Of a DNA stretch of 43,893 nt, positions 29,251-38,457 are shown piece after piece. Position 1 is the first letter of the stretch. Every line of letters begins with the position of its first letter. Position numbers and translations under genes: made by a program. The notes under the pieces are model-generated. The model searched no databases, was not told where the DNA came from, and saw only the letters and a list, made by a program, of their open reading frames with translations. The DNA comes from Helicobacter sp. GTDB taxonomy: Bacteria > Campylobacterota > Campylobacteria > Campylobacterales > Helicobacteraceae. The stretch lies in assembly GCA_022511145.1 (NCBI GenBank), contig JAFLSC010000008.1:1-43893 (forward strand), read 5' to 3'.

Positions 29251-30365
29251 AAGCTTTTTAAAACCTCGCTAAATACTCGCTTGAGTTCGGCTATTTCAGT
29301 GATTTTAACTCTCTCATTAATGGCGTGAATGGTGTCATTACACACACCACATTCCACCACCTCAATGCCAAATTCTGCAAAATATTTAGCATCGCTTGTC
29401 CCTCCACTTGTGCTTAAAATCGGTTCAATCCCTAAAACCTTTTGTATGCTTTGGCTCACTTTCATAACCACTTTGCTTTCTTTATTAGTCAAAAAAGGCT
29501 TTGAGCTTTGTTTTAGCTCTAAAGTATGAGGGATTTCTCCTAAAATTTCTTTAAAATGTGCTTTTAAAATCTCTAAAGAGGTTTGGGGGGAATTGCGAAT
29601 ATTAAACATTAAAGTTAAGTCATTAGGTGTTACATTAACCACCTGCATACCCCCACGAATGTCAGTAACAACGATTTTACTAGGCTCAAACTTATCACTC
29701 CCACTATCCATATCATACCCTGCTATTTTAGACAAAATCGGACTGATAAGCTCAATAGGATTGATACATTTGCTTGGATAAGCCACGTGCCCTTGTTTCC
29801 CATAGATTTTTAATATTCCATTAATCGAGCCGCGTCTCCCGATTTTTATCATATCGCCAAATCTTTTTACGCTCGTGGGTTCTGCTACTATTGCAAAATC
29901 AGGGAGTAAGTTTTTCTCCCTTAAAACCTCTAACATCGCTTTTGTGCCAAAAATCGCTTCCCCTTCCTCATCACTGGTTAATAAAACTGATAAAATCCCA
30001 TTAAAATTTTGTTCTTTATCGCAAAATTCTCGCAATGCACACAAAAAGGCACTAATGCCACCTTTCATATCTTGTGTTCCTCTGCCATAGAGATAGCCAT
30101 CTTTTTGAGTGGGAGTAAAAGGGTCGCTCTCCCACCCTTCCCCGCTTGGCACCACATCAATATGCCCCGCAAAACATAAATGGATTTTATCTTGCGATTT
30201 ACCTTTAAATTCCTTGTATAAAAAAAGATTGCAAACATCATTTTTTGTAAATTTTAAAGGCGTGAAATCCTTTAATAAACTCTCAATATATTCATAAATC
30301 CCACATTCTTTTGGCGTGATTGTAGGGTAGGTTACTAATTTTTTTAAAACTTCTAAGGCTTCCAT
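29247..30365 (-). CDS. dapE: Succinyl-diaminopimelate desuccinylase
   Basis: 372 residues, an M20-family di-zinc hydrolase of the lysine/diaminopimelate pathway. Metal-site motifs: AGHIDVVP, GRGTQDMKGG, SDEEGEA with catalytic and ligand glutamates, and GGTSDAKYF. The small dimerisation domain lies in the middle (about 175-290). AAGGAGAGA precedes the ATG. It is the last gene of the 14-kb minus-strand run, 29 nt after ymdB, and its stop overlaps that of metN. Confidence 0.95.
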   Translation of the reverse strand: MEALEVLKKLVTYPTITPKECGIYEYIESLLKDFTPLKFTKNDVCNLFLYKEFKGKSQDKIHLCFAGHIDVVPSGEGWESDPFTPTQKDGYLYGRGTQDMKGGISAFLCALREFCDKEQNFNGILSVLLTSDEEGEAIFGTKAMLEVLREKNLLPDFAIVAEPTSVKRFGDMIKIGRRGSINGILKIYGKQGHVAYPSKCINPIELISPILSKIAGYDMDSGSDKFEPSKIVVTDIRGGMQVVNVTPNDLTLMFNIRNSPQTSLEILKAHFKEILGEIPHTLELKQSSKPFLTNKESKVVMKVSQSIQKVLGIEPILSTSGGTSDAKYFAEFGIEVVECGVCNDTIHAINERVKITEIAELKRVFSEVLKSF

Positions 30366-30394
30366 TCTCTCTCCTTATTTTCTTAATTTTTGCC

Positions 30395-31210
30395 TTAAAT
30401 TGCTGTGAGCGTCTTAACAATCTCTTTACCATCAATAGCTTTAAGTTTAAAGGCTTCAAGGCATTTTCCCGCCTTAAGCTCTAAAATAATCATTTGAAAA
30501 ATCACACAAATTCCCTTTTTTTCAGGCACCGCTAAGCGATTAGGCACACCAGTTAAAAATCGCTCAATAGGTTCTTTCTCCTCCATTCCAATCACACTTT
30601 CTCTAGCCCCAGTCATTCCTATATCACTCACCCCAAAGGTATCGCAAAAAATCTCTAAATCATCAGTGCCAATATGCGTGTGAGTTCCCAAAATCGCTCC
30701 GATTTTTCCTTTTAACATCATAAACATTGCTCTTTTTTCACTCGTAGCTTCAGCGTGAAAATCTATAAGAATATTTTTAATGCCTTCTTTATGCAAGGAT
30801 TCTATGGTATCTCTTGCACAAACAAAAGCATTATCGCATTGAGGCATTCCAAAATGCCCCATAAGATTTAAAATTGCAAAATCTTCATTATTAATTGTGC
30901 CTTTATAAAGCCCATTTCCAACGGCTTCTTTAGGGTAATTGTGCGGACGCAAAATTTTTGAGTTAGGTAAATCCAAAAAGGGAATAATCTCTTTTTTATC
31001 CCAAATATGATTCCCACTTGTAAAAATATCAACCCCATAGCTTTGCAATTCCTGTGCTGCCTTTATCCCTAAACCAAAGCCGTGGCTTGCATTTTCACCA
31101 TTAGCGATGACGCAATCTAGGGCATATTGTTTTTTAATATCAGGGAGATAATCCCGCACTAATTCTCTACCCACTCTCCCGACAATATCTCCGATAAATC
31201 CAAAACGCAT
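30395..31210 (-). CDS. YmdB-family metallophosphoesterase
   Basis: 271 residues, with the family pattern throughout: GDIVGRVGRE, ANGENASHGFGL, GNHIWDKKE, DFHAEATSEK and GTHTHIGTDD supply the di-metal ligands. Bacillus YmdB hydrolyses 2',3'-cyclic AMP and affects biofilm development; the role here is unknown. It starts 10 nt after mfd and is followed by dapE. Full length for the family. Confidence 0.92.
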   Translation of the reverse strand: MRFGFIGDIVGRVGRELVRDYLPDIKKQYALDCVIANGENASHGFGLGIKAAQELQSYGVDIFTSGNHIWDKKEIIPFLDLPNSKILRPHNYPKEAVGNGLYKGTINNEDFAILNLMGHFGMPQCDNAFVCARDTIESLHKEGIKNILIDFHAEATSEKRAMFMMLKGKIGAILGTHTHIGTDDLEIFCDTFGVSDIGMTGARESVIGMEEKEPIERFLTGVPNRLAVPEKKGICVIFQMIILELKAGKCLEAFKLKAIDGKEIVKTLTAI

Positions 31211-31220
31211 TTTTGCTTCC

Positions 31221-34200
31221 CTAAAAAGTGTTTTTTTGTAAATTATTGACAGATTGAGATTGTGGCGTTTTTGAAGCTCTAAGGAGATTAAGCTGTTCTA
31301 GGACGGCTTTTAGTATCTCATCATCATCTTTACTTTTAGCTGTGATTGTGAGTTTATCCCCACTAACAGGAACAAAAGTAATATTTTGCTGATAATTTAA
31401 AATACTTACAATCCCGACTTCTCGTGCCAAAATCTTAATGATAATTAAATCCAAAAATTGTTTAGAATAAATATCAAGCTCCCCAAATCTCTCCTCAATC
31501 TCACTTTCAATCCCATAAACACTTTGTATATCCTCACAACGCGAAAGCCTACGATACAATTCTAGCCTTAACTTTTCTGTAGCAATGAGTTCGGCATTTA
31601 AAAAAGCTGCTACACTAAGCTTAACATCGACATTGTTTTGTTTGGCTTGAATATTTCCGCTAAGCTGATAAATTGCCTCCTCAAGCATTCTAAGATACAA
31701 AGAATACCCGATATTTTTAATATGCCCACTTTGTGCTTCTCCTAGCAAATTCCCGCCACCGCGAATTTCCAAATCGTGATAGGCTAAAGCCCCACCACTA
31801 CCCAAATACGAGTTTTTCTCTAAAGCCACTAGACGCTTTTGTGCTTCAGGTGTGATTTTTTGGGAATCCTCAAGCAGAAAATAACAAAATCCTTCTCTAT
31901 CGCCTCTGCCTACCCTTCCTCTTAATTGGTGCAAATCAGCAATCCCAAAGCAATCACTCCTATCCACCAAAATCGTATTGACATTAGGGAGATGAATACC
32001 TGATTCTACAATCGAGGTGCAAAGCAAAAGGTGAAATTCTCCTTTGGCAAACGCCATAATAGTATCTTCAGATTCTTGAGCAGAGATTTGGGAATGCAAG
32101 ATGGCTATCTTTAAGTGCGGCATTAGGCTTAGGATTTCTTGCTTTTTTTGTGCGATTGTGGCGATATTGTTATGGATATAAAAAATCTGTCCGCCTCGTC
32201 TAAGCTCCCTTGCAACCACTTCTTTAAACAAAGCAGGATTGTATTCTTTCACAAAAGTTCTCACTGCTAAACGCCCGCTAGGAGAGGTTTTAAGCTCACT
32301 TAGGCTTTTAATATGTGAAAGTGCCATATTCAAAGTGCGAGGAATAGGCGTAGCCGAGAGGGAAAGTAGGTGAATATCATTACTTAGGTTTTTGATTTTT
32401 TCTTTTTGCTTGACACCAAATTTATGTTCCTCATCAACGACAATTAAAGCAAGATTTTTAAATTCCGCTCCAAAGACGGCGTGAGTTCCGATGAGTATAT
32501 CCACACTCCCTTCTTTTAAGCCTTTTAAAACCTCTTTTTTTTCTTTTGTGCTGACATAGCGGTCAAGTTTTTTGATACAAACCCCAAAAGAATCCAAACG
32601 CGATTTAAGGGTTTGATAATGCTGATAGACTAGTAGTGTTGTTGGGGCGACAAACACACTTTGATAACCATTAAGATACGCCGCAAATAAAGCATTCATC
32701 GCTACTTCAGTTTTACCAAACCCCACATCACCGCTTAAGAGCCTATCCATTACTTTTTGGCTTGATAAATCTTTAAAAATCTCTCTGATTGCTTCTTCTT
32801 GGTCTTGTGTGTAATAAAAACCGCTTTGGTTTTGAAAAATCAGGATTTCCTCTTTTTGGCAATCCATTACAATCCCATCAATGAGTTCCCGCTTAGCTGC
32901 TAAAGCAATGATTTCATTAGCAATCACAAAGAGCTTTTCTCTCACTTTTTCTTTGAGTTTAGCAAAGCTCCCTTTGCCTAATTTATCTAAAATCGGGATT
33001 CCCCCTCCATCGGTGATATACCTATCAATCCTATCAAGATTTTCAATCGGTAAGAGTAGCTTATCTTCACCTAGGTATTTTAATTCGATAAAATCGCGTC
33101 TAGCCCCAAACACATTGGCTTGTATAATTCCATTAAATAAGCCAATACCATAATCAATATGCACGACATAATCCCCGCTTTTAAGCTCATCAAGTAAGAT
33201 TTTGCTTTTGGCTTTTTTCTTAGGCTTAGTTGGCACATTCAAAGATAAAATTAACTCTTCCTTACCTAAAATCCAAATCCCATAATCTCGCTCAAAAATA
33301 AAATGGTAATCTTTGTGTTCTAGCGGGTTGAGTCCCACTTGCTTACATTGAGCTTGTGTTTTGGAAAGAATGGTAATTTTTTTATCTTGATGAAAGCTCA
33401 AAAAAGTAGGGATATTATTGAAATTGCACTGAAAATCTGTGTAATTTTGGCTTTGGGGAATCTCGCTAAAGCTCTCAAATAAAGTTTTAAGTTTGGCGTC
33501 TAGCTCACCAAAACTTGCTATCTCTTCGAGCAATACTTTACTTTGGGGAGCAAAATAAGTAGGGTAAGAAAGTGGCAAGATTTGGGAATATTTTTCTCCC
33601 AAAAACCAAAATCCATAAGAAGTAATGAGATTTTTTTGGCTTAAATTATCAAGATTGGAGTCTTGCTTGATTTGTGTTAATAATTCCTCATAAGATTCTT
33701 GATTTAAAGAAAACATTGCAGGGGCAAGTGTGATACAATCTAACTCCTCTTTGATACTTAGCTGCGTTTGAGTATCAAAGATTTTGATATTTTCAATCTC
33801 ATCATCAAAAAATGAGATTCTTAGAGGATTAGAAGAAGAGGGTGGAAAAATATCAAGAATATCTCCTCTTATTGAAACTTCCCCAGCAACCTCAACCAAA
33901 TCCACAAACTCATACCCCAAATACAAAAGTTTTTCTTTTAAATCTTTAAAATTATAAGTTTGGGATTTTTGAAGCGTAAAACCCTCTAAGAGCGTTTCTT
34001 TAGGCATAGGATTAAGCAAGGTTTGCAAAGGAGAAAAGAGGATTTTAGGATTCTTAGAAGCGTAGAAATTTTTGAGATTAGTAAAAATCTCTAATAATTC
34101 CTCTTGATAGCTCCGTAAATCATCGCCAAAAATCGCCTTAAAATCAGGTAGAACAAAGCTTTCATAGCCTAAGAATAATGCTACATCGCTAAGCTTTTGA

Positions 34201-34286
34201 GCTTCCTGTTTATCGTGCGTTAAGAGTATAAAATCCTTTCTATCCTTTTGTGTTTTTAAAAATTCATAAAGGCTACTTTGTGCCAA
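31221..34286 (-). CDS. mfd: Transcription-repair coupling factor Mfd
   Basis: 1021 residues from TTG 34286, with AAGG upstream; it overlaps ccmA by 14 nt. Mfd removes RNA polymerase stalled at lesions and recruits UvrA. Seen in order: the UvrB-like N-terminal region, the RNA-polymerase interaction (CarD-like) domain around SGDYVVHIDYGIG (about residue 370), helicase Walker A SGDVGFGKTE, DEEH box VVDEEHKFG, motif III SATPIPRT, motif VI HQLRGRVGRG, and a C-terminal UvrA-binding-like domain. It is the neighbour of ccmA in H. pylori as well. Confidence 0.96.
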   Translation of the reverse strand: MAQSSLYEFLKTQKDRKDFILLTHDKQEAQKLSDVALFLGYESFVLPDFKAIFGDDLRSYQEELLEIFTNLKNFYASKNPKILFSPLQTLLNPMPKETLLEGFTLQKSQTYNFKDLKEKLLYLGYEFVDLVEVAGEVSIRGDILDIFPPSSSNPLRISFFDDEIENIKIFDTQTQLSIKEELDCITLAPAMFSLNQESYEELLTQIKQDSNLDNLSQKNLITSYGFWFLGEKYSQILPLSYPTYFAPQSKVLLEEIASFGELDAKLKTLFESFSEIPQSQNYTDFQCNFNNIPTFLSFHQDKKITILSKTQAQCKQVGLNPLEHKDYHFIFERDYGIWILGKEELILSLNVPTKPKKKAKSKILLDELKSGDYVVHIDYGIGLFNGIIQANVFGARRDFIELKYLGEDKLLLPIENLDRIDRYITDGGGIPILDKLGKGSFAKLKEKVREKLFVIANEIIALAAKRELIDGIVMDCQKEEILIFQNQSGFYYTQDQEEAIREIFKDLSSQKVMDRLLSGDVGFGKTEVAMNALFAAYLNGYQSVFVAPTTLLVYQHYQTLKSRLDSFGVCIKKLDRYVSTKEKKEVLKGLKEGSVDILIGTHAVFGAEFKNLALIVVDEEHKFGVKQKEKIKNLSNDIHLLSLSATPIPRTLNMALSHIKSLSELKTSPSGRLAVRTFVKEYNPALFKEVVARELRRGGQIFYIHNNIATIAQKKQEILSLMPHLKIAILHSQISAQESEDTIMAFAKGEFHLLLCTSIVESGIHLPNVNTILVDRSDCFGIADLHQLRGRVGRGDREGFCYFLLEDSQKITPEAQKRLVALEKNSYLGSGGALAYHDLEIRGGGNLLGEAQSGHIKNIGYSLYLRMLEEAIYQLSGNIQAKQNNVDVKLSVAAFLNAELIATEKLRLELYRRLSRCEDIQSVYGIESEIEERFGELDIYSKQFLDLIIIKILAREVGIVSILNYQQNITFVPVSGDKLTITAKSKDDDEILKAVLEQLNLLRASKTPQSQSVNNLQKNTF

Positions 34287-34728
34287 TATTTACCTTCTCT
34301 ACCTTTGGAGGTTCAGGTATAACGACTTTTGATGCTTTATTAACAGAATCATAAGAGCCATTATAAACATTATCTTTATGAACGGTACTTTTACCGATAA
34401 ATTCCCCTGATTTTTCAATTACAAGCTCTCTTGCAGCGATTTCGCCATCAATTCTCCCTTGCGGTAAAATCTCCACGGTATGACAATTACAATTTCCTGT
34501 GAATTTACCGCTTACAACTAAATGATTAGTGTCAATCATTCCGCTAACGCTACCGCTTTTACCAATTGTAACATTGCTTTTTGCGACAATATTCCCTTCT
34601 AAAGAACCATCAATATGCAAATTGCATTCACTGACAATATCCCCTTTTATTTTCGTTCCTTTCGCAAGGATGCTTGTACTTCCTGAATTTCCGCTAACTG
34701 GTTTATCATTGCTAGTAAAGAGTGCCAT
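34273..34728 (-). CDS. ccmA: Bactofilin CcmA, cell-shape cytoskeletal protein
   Basis: 151 residues. The central part is the right-handed beta-helix of bactofilins with regular repeats (GTKIKGDI, IDGSLEGNI, IGKSGSVSG, VSGKFTGNC), flanked by short disordered ends. In H. pylori CcmA polymerises and, with the Csd proteins, gives helical cell shape. Its start lies inside csd1: the two genes overlap by 82 nt in different frames, with AAGGAG about 12 nt before the ATG. It also overlaps mfd by 14 nt. Confidence 0.94.
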   Translation of the reverse strand: MALFTSNDKPVSGNSGSTSILAKGTKIKGDIVSECNLHIDGSLEGNIVAKSNVTIGKSGSVSGMIDTNHLVVSGKFTGNCNCHTVEILPQGRIDGEIAARELVIEKSGEFIGKSTVHKDNVYNGSYDSVNKASKVVIPEPPKVEKVNIGTK

Positions 34729-35588
34729 CTGATACTTTTCTCCTTTTCAAAAATTTTAGTGTAATTCCCCATCGTCCATTCTACAAATGGGCGAGGATTT
34801 AAATCAACTCCTAAATAACGAATCTCATAATGCAAATGAGGACCCGTACTCCTACCGCTGTTGCCACTATAAGCAATCAGCTGCCCTTTTTTTACAAAAT
34901 CTCCTTTTCGCACCACAATTTTACTCAAATGAGCATAAAAAGTCTTGAAACCAAAAGCGTGTTCTAGCTTTAACATAATTCCATAACCGCCATTATACCC
35001 ATTTGCAGTGAAATCTGCAACACCATCAGCTGTTGCATAAACAGGTGTCCCCACAGGTACACTAAAATCTGTCCCTGTATGACTATGTGTCCTCCTTAAA
35101 ATAGGGTGCAATCTTACTCCCCACTCATCAGTAACGCGATAGTTTCCCCTAAGGGGCACTCCATTAGGAAGTAATTGCATAACAAAAGCTTTTTGAGCAG
35201 CGGTAATACTTGCTAAATCCACCCTTTCTAATAAATCATTCCCTTTATTTTCAGTCTCATCTGTCGTTTTATTGGCTAAACCAACAATCCCTTCTAAATC
35301 CTCAACCCTATCAGAAACTTTAACTAACTCTTCAGTTTTTTCATCAATTAGAGCTTGGAGTTGCTCATTTTTCTCATTAATTTTTAAATATTCTTGCTGC
35401 ATTAAATCGCGTTTATTCTCAATCTGACGCACTTCATCAAGCAAAAGCTGAATAGAGATAAAACAGAAAAAGAAAACCACAAAAACAAATAAAACCGCAT
35501 ATAAAAGGAGTTGTTTGACATATTGCCGCACATTGTATTGTTTAGAACCATTGACATCAGTAATAGTAACAACAAAACGATTTTTCAC
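34647..35588 (-). CDS. csd1: M23 peptidoglycan endopeptidase Csd1, cell shape
   Basis: 313 residues. One membrane helix (about 27-50), a coiled coil (52-105), then an M23/LytM domain facing the periplasm. The active site is complete: H170-x3-D174, H220 in FYAHL and H251-x-H253 in GPHLHYEI. Csd1 cuts D-Ala-mDAP cross-links and is needed for helical shape in H. pylori. There a second gene, csd2, sits next to it; here only one is present between folC and ccmA. Start overlaps the folC stop (ATGA). The last 82 nt double as the start of ccmA. Confidence 0.93.
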   Translation of the reverse strand: MKNRFVVTITDVNGSKQYNVRQYVKQLLLYAVLFVFVVFFFCFISIQLLLDEVRQIENKRDLMQQEYLKINEKNEQLQALIDEKTEELVKVSDRVEDLEGIVGLANKTTDETENKGNDLLERVDLASITAAQKAFVMQLLPNGVPLRGNYRVTDEWGVRLHPILRRTHSHTGTDFSVPVGTPVYATADGVADFTANGYNGGYGIMLKLEHAFGFKTFYAHLSKIVVRKGDFVKKGQLIAYSGNSGRSTGPHLHYEIRYLGVDLNPRPFVEWTMGNYTKIFEKEKSIRWHSLLAMINQLAEIQEVQASLRKERK

Positions 35589-36706
35589 TTAAAACCTTTT
35601 AAAAATTCAGCTACAACACTAAAAGAACCACAAACAAGGTATTTTTCATCTTCTTGGATTTGCTTAAAATCACAATAAGGGATTTGCAAACTCTTAAGAA
35701 TCTGCTCTAGCTCCTCTTTTTTGATAAGCCGTTTGTGATTTATGTTTAAAATTTCTACTCTTTTAACAAGAGGCTTTAAAAGCCCTAAAATAGCCTTTGG
35801 ATTTTTATCAAAGAAAGAATTATAGACTAAAATTAATTGCATTTGGCTGAATTGATGAAATATTTTTTGTGCTCCTCCAAGATTATGAGCAACATCAACC
35901 CAAACATTAGGGGCAATCTTTTGCATTCTACCTTGCAAATCTAGGGCATCTAAGCTCTTAAAATCACAATCATAACCCAGAGTTTTTAAGCCCTCAAAAG
36001 CAAGGGCTAAATTTTCAGCTTGATAGCTAGGGTAGCTGTGTTTTCTGCAATAAAGCCAAATCTTAGAAGGAATAGTTTTAAGGATTTTTAAGCGGCAATG
36101 TTTTTGTTTGGCAATATTTTGGGCAATCTTTATAACACTTTGGGGGTTAAATCCCAAAATTGCCTTTTTTGCCATTGCTTTGAGTTTGGTTTGTGCGATT
36201 TCCTCTAGGGTTTCTCCCAAAAATTCCTGATGTTCTAAGCTAATAGCAGTAAAAAGACTCAAATCAAACTTGACACAAGTCGTAGTTGAATCATATTCGC
36301 CCCCAAGTCCAGCTTCTAAAATCATATAATCACAATCCCCAAAAAGCTTGATTGCCAAAAAGGTTAAAACCTCAAAATAACTTGCTTCTTGTAAAATTTC
36401 TTGATTGAGTGTTAAAAAAGCTTGATTTAAGACTTCTTTAGAACACTCCTTGCCATTGTGCCAAAATCTCTCTGTGAGATTGAGTAAATGCGGGGAAGTA
36501 AAATGCCCGACATTAAAGCCTTTTTGTCTTAACATTAAAGCCAAAAATCTCCCTGTGCTGCCCTTTCCATTTGTGCCAAGAATTTGAATAGAAATGCAAG
36601 TGGGATTTAATTTTAATGCTTGAAATAACTTGGGTGCTCTTTTGGGATTAAAAGGAGCATACTCTGCCCCTTTGGATTCTAAAAATTCCTCTAAATCATT
36701 CACCAT
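35585..36706 (-). CDS. folC: Bifunctional folylpolyglutamate/dihydrofolate synthase
   Basis: 373 residues, a Mur-ligase-fold enzyme adding glutamate to (dihydro)folate. P-loop GTNGKGSTG near residue 44, then FTSPHLLNLTERF, and the magnesium/second-domain motifs ILEAGLGGEYDSTT and DVAHNLGG are present. Slightly shorter than E. coli FolC, as usual in this group. It overlaps the GGDEF-like gene by 11 nt and csd1 by 4 nt. Confidence 0.94.
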   Translation of the reverse strand: MVNDLEEFLESKGAEYAPFNPKRAPKLFQALKLNPTCISIQILGTNGKGSTGRFLALMLRQKGFNVGHFTSPHLLNLTERFWHNGKECSKEVLNQAFLTLNQEILQEASYFEVLTFLAIKLFGDCDYMILEAGLGGEYDSTTTCVKFDLSLFTAISLEHQEFLGETLEEIAQTKLKAMAKKAILGFNPQSVIKIAQNIAKQKHCRLKILKTIPSKIWLYCRKHSYPSYQAENLALAFEGLKTLGYDCDFKSLDALDLQGRMQKIAPNVWVDVAHNLGGAQKIFHQFSQMQLILVYNSFFDKNPKAILGLLKPLVKRVEILNINHKRLIKKEELEQILKSLQIPYCDFKQIQEDEKYLVCGSFSVVAEFLKGFK

Positions 36707-37895
36707 AATGAATAATGCCTTGACTATCTTTGTGTTTTATAAATTCCTCCAAAGTCATCTTAAGCATTTCTTCTAAAGAATTTTTATCAACGCGGTGGGA
36801 CGCTTGTGCGGTGAGTTGAATAGAAATTTGTGTTTGTTTATACATAAAAGTGCTTTTAGAAATAATCTCATCAAGTTTGCGGACAAAATCAATCGCCTCT
36901 TGCTTATCGCGTCCAAGCAAACAAGTTAAAAACTCTTCCTTGCTGTAATGAGCGATTAAATCACTCTCGTTACTGAATTGTTTTAAGAGTCGCCCCAAAG
37001 TCGCTAACACTTTATTGGCTGCCTCAATACCATAATCTGCAAGGAGTTGAGAATAATGGGCAATCCCAAAAATAATAACCGCATAATTTTGATTTTGATT
37101 TTGGTATTGCATTTCGGCAAAATCAAGCACTTTATTCATTCCCTCTTTGGCGATAAGCATAGTAGCAGAATCCACAGAAAGAGAGTGAATATCAGGAAAA
37201 ACAGGCTTTGATTCTTTGGGTTTAGGTGCGTGATGAGTAGGGTGGGCAGGGTGAGCGTTATGTTCAAGTGATTTTTTAAACAAAGATTCAAATTTCTTAA
37301 ACAAAGCATTGGGGATTGCAGAACCTTCTTTTGGGGCTTTAAGATATTCAGTTACTTCTTTTTGCCATTGCAAAAATTTTTCGTCTTCAATGGGCATTGC
37401 TGCAAGGGTCTCTAAAACTTTTAAAAGAGGGTCTGAAGAATCCAAAGTTGGATTTTTACGAACAATCTCACTCCACCGTTCTTTATAAGTTTGCAAAGAT
37501 TGAAAGTTCAATTTATCAATCTCTAAAAGATTAGCTTTTGCTAGAGTTTGAATTTCTTTTTGAGGGGCTGTGCTTAATAATCGTAAAAATAACTTCCTAT
37601 TTTCCTTTGCTAAAGCAAAACTCTTTTTGTAAAAGAAAAATTGATTAATCATTTTAATCAAATTCAATGTTAATTCGTCTTTGTTTTTGAATTTGCGGTT
37701 AAAAAGCGATTCCTTCACTTCACTCTCAAGCATTCCGAGTAAATACTCTAAGCTATGCGTATCCTCGATTACTATTCCCATTTTCTTAGCTTCAGCACTA
37801 AAAGCAATACTATAAGCCTCTGGTGTTGGGTCTTTTCCCTCTTTTAATAGATTTTTGAGTGCCTCACGGGCGATGATTTGAATATTTTGTATCAT
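36696..37895 (-). CDS. Degenerate GGDEF-domain protein
   Basis: 399 residues. The N-terminal two thirds are helical and unrecognised, followed by a His/Pro-rich linker (about 212-224). Residues 240-399 follow the GGDEF fold: a first strand YAVIIFGIAHYSQL, helix, then SDLIAHYSKEEFLTCLLGRD. At the active site GG(D/E)EF is replaced by YSKEEF (317-322), so cyclase activity is unlikely; it may bind a nucleotide or a protein instead. It overlaps the lptE-like gene (ATGA) and folC (11 nt). As I recall the H. pylori order, this gene is absent between the lptE-like gene and folC there. Confidence 0.8.
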   Translation of the reverse strand: MIQNIQIIAREALKNLLKEGKDPTPEAYSIAFSAEAKKMGIVIEDTHSLEYLLGMLESEVKESLFNRKFKNKDELTLNLIKMINQFFFYKKSFALAKENRKLFLRLLSTAPQKEIQTLAKANLLEIDKLNFQSLQTYKERWSEIVRKNPTLDSSDPLLKVLETLAAMPIEDEKFLQWQKEVTEYLKAPKEGSAIPNALFKKFESLFKKSLEHNAHPAHPTHHAPKPKESKPVFPDIHSLSVDSATMLIAKEGMNKVLDFAEMQYQNQNQNYAVIIFGIAHYSQLLADYGIEAANKVLATLGRLLKQFSNESDLIAHYSKEEFLTCLLGRDKQEAIDFVRKLDEIISKSTFMYKQTQISIQLTAQASHRVDKNSLEEMLKMTLEEFIKHKDSQGIIHYGE

Positions 37896-38389
37896 AATGT
37901 TTCAATCCCCACTTGTGCGATAAATCCGTCTAACGCTCTTAAAACTGCCACATTGATTGCCTCTATTCTTGCACTATCAGTGAGGACAGAGCTTTCGTTA
38001 AGTGAAAAATTATAGAATCCTTTTTTGCTAAAAATCCTAGTTTTTCGAGCATTTTTGTTTTCGTATTGAAATTCCACTCTCACATTGCACCGATAAAAAG
38101 TCGCAAAACCCACTTGGTTTTCAGCCAAAGATTCAAAACGCACTTCTTTAAGCTGTGCTATTATAATAGAATCTGATTCTTCTTTGTCTGTGATATTAGC
38201 GTGGAGTTTTTGAGCAATAGCCCTAGTTAGCTCATCTTTAAGAGAAACGCTATTTTGTGGGTCTCGCGTATCGATTTTCACTTCCACATAGATTTTTTCT
38301 CCTAAAGCTTTTTTGCTTTGATGAGCAATAGGCTGATAGCCACAGCCCACAAAACAAAGTATAAACAACAAGAACACGCTTTTAAGCAT
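37892..38389 (-). CDS. LptE-like outer-membrane lipoprotein (LPS assembly)
   Basis: 165 residues from ATG 38389, preferred because it gives a compact lipoprotein signal (MLKSVFLLFILCFVGC) with the lipobox at residues 13-16 and AAAGG upstream. The alternative ATG 38461 overlaps the leuS stop (ATGA) and adds 24 residues before the signal. The mature start GYQPIAH and the following alpha/beta pattern (VEVKIDTRDPQNSVSLKDELTRAI) resemble LptE, the partner of LptD in placing lipopolysaccharide. It lies after leuS, where lptE is found in many bacteria, which supports the call. Confidence 0.72.
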   Translation of the reverse strand: MLKSVFLLFILCFVGCGYQPIAHQSKKALGEKIYVEVKIDTRDPQNSVSLKDELTRAIAQKLHANITDKEESDSIIIAQLKEVRFESLAENQVGFATFYRCNVRVEFQYENKNARKTRIFSKKGFYNFSLNESSVLTDSARIEAINVAVLRALDGFIAQVGIETL

Positions 38390-38457
38390 AATACTTAACC
38401 TTTCATCAAAGATTTGCTTGACAGAGTGAATTACAGACTGATTTAAAAATTGTTTTT

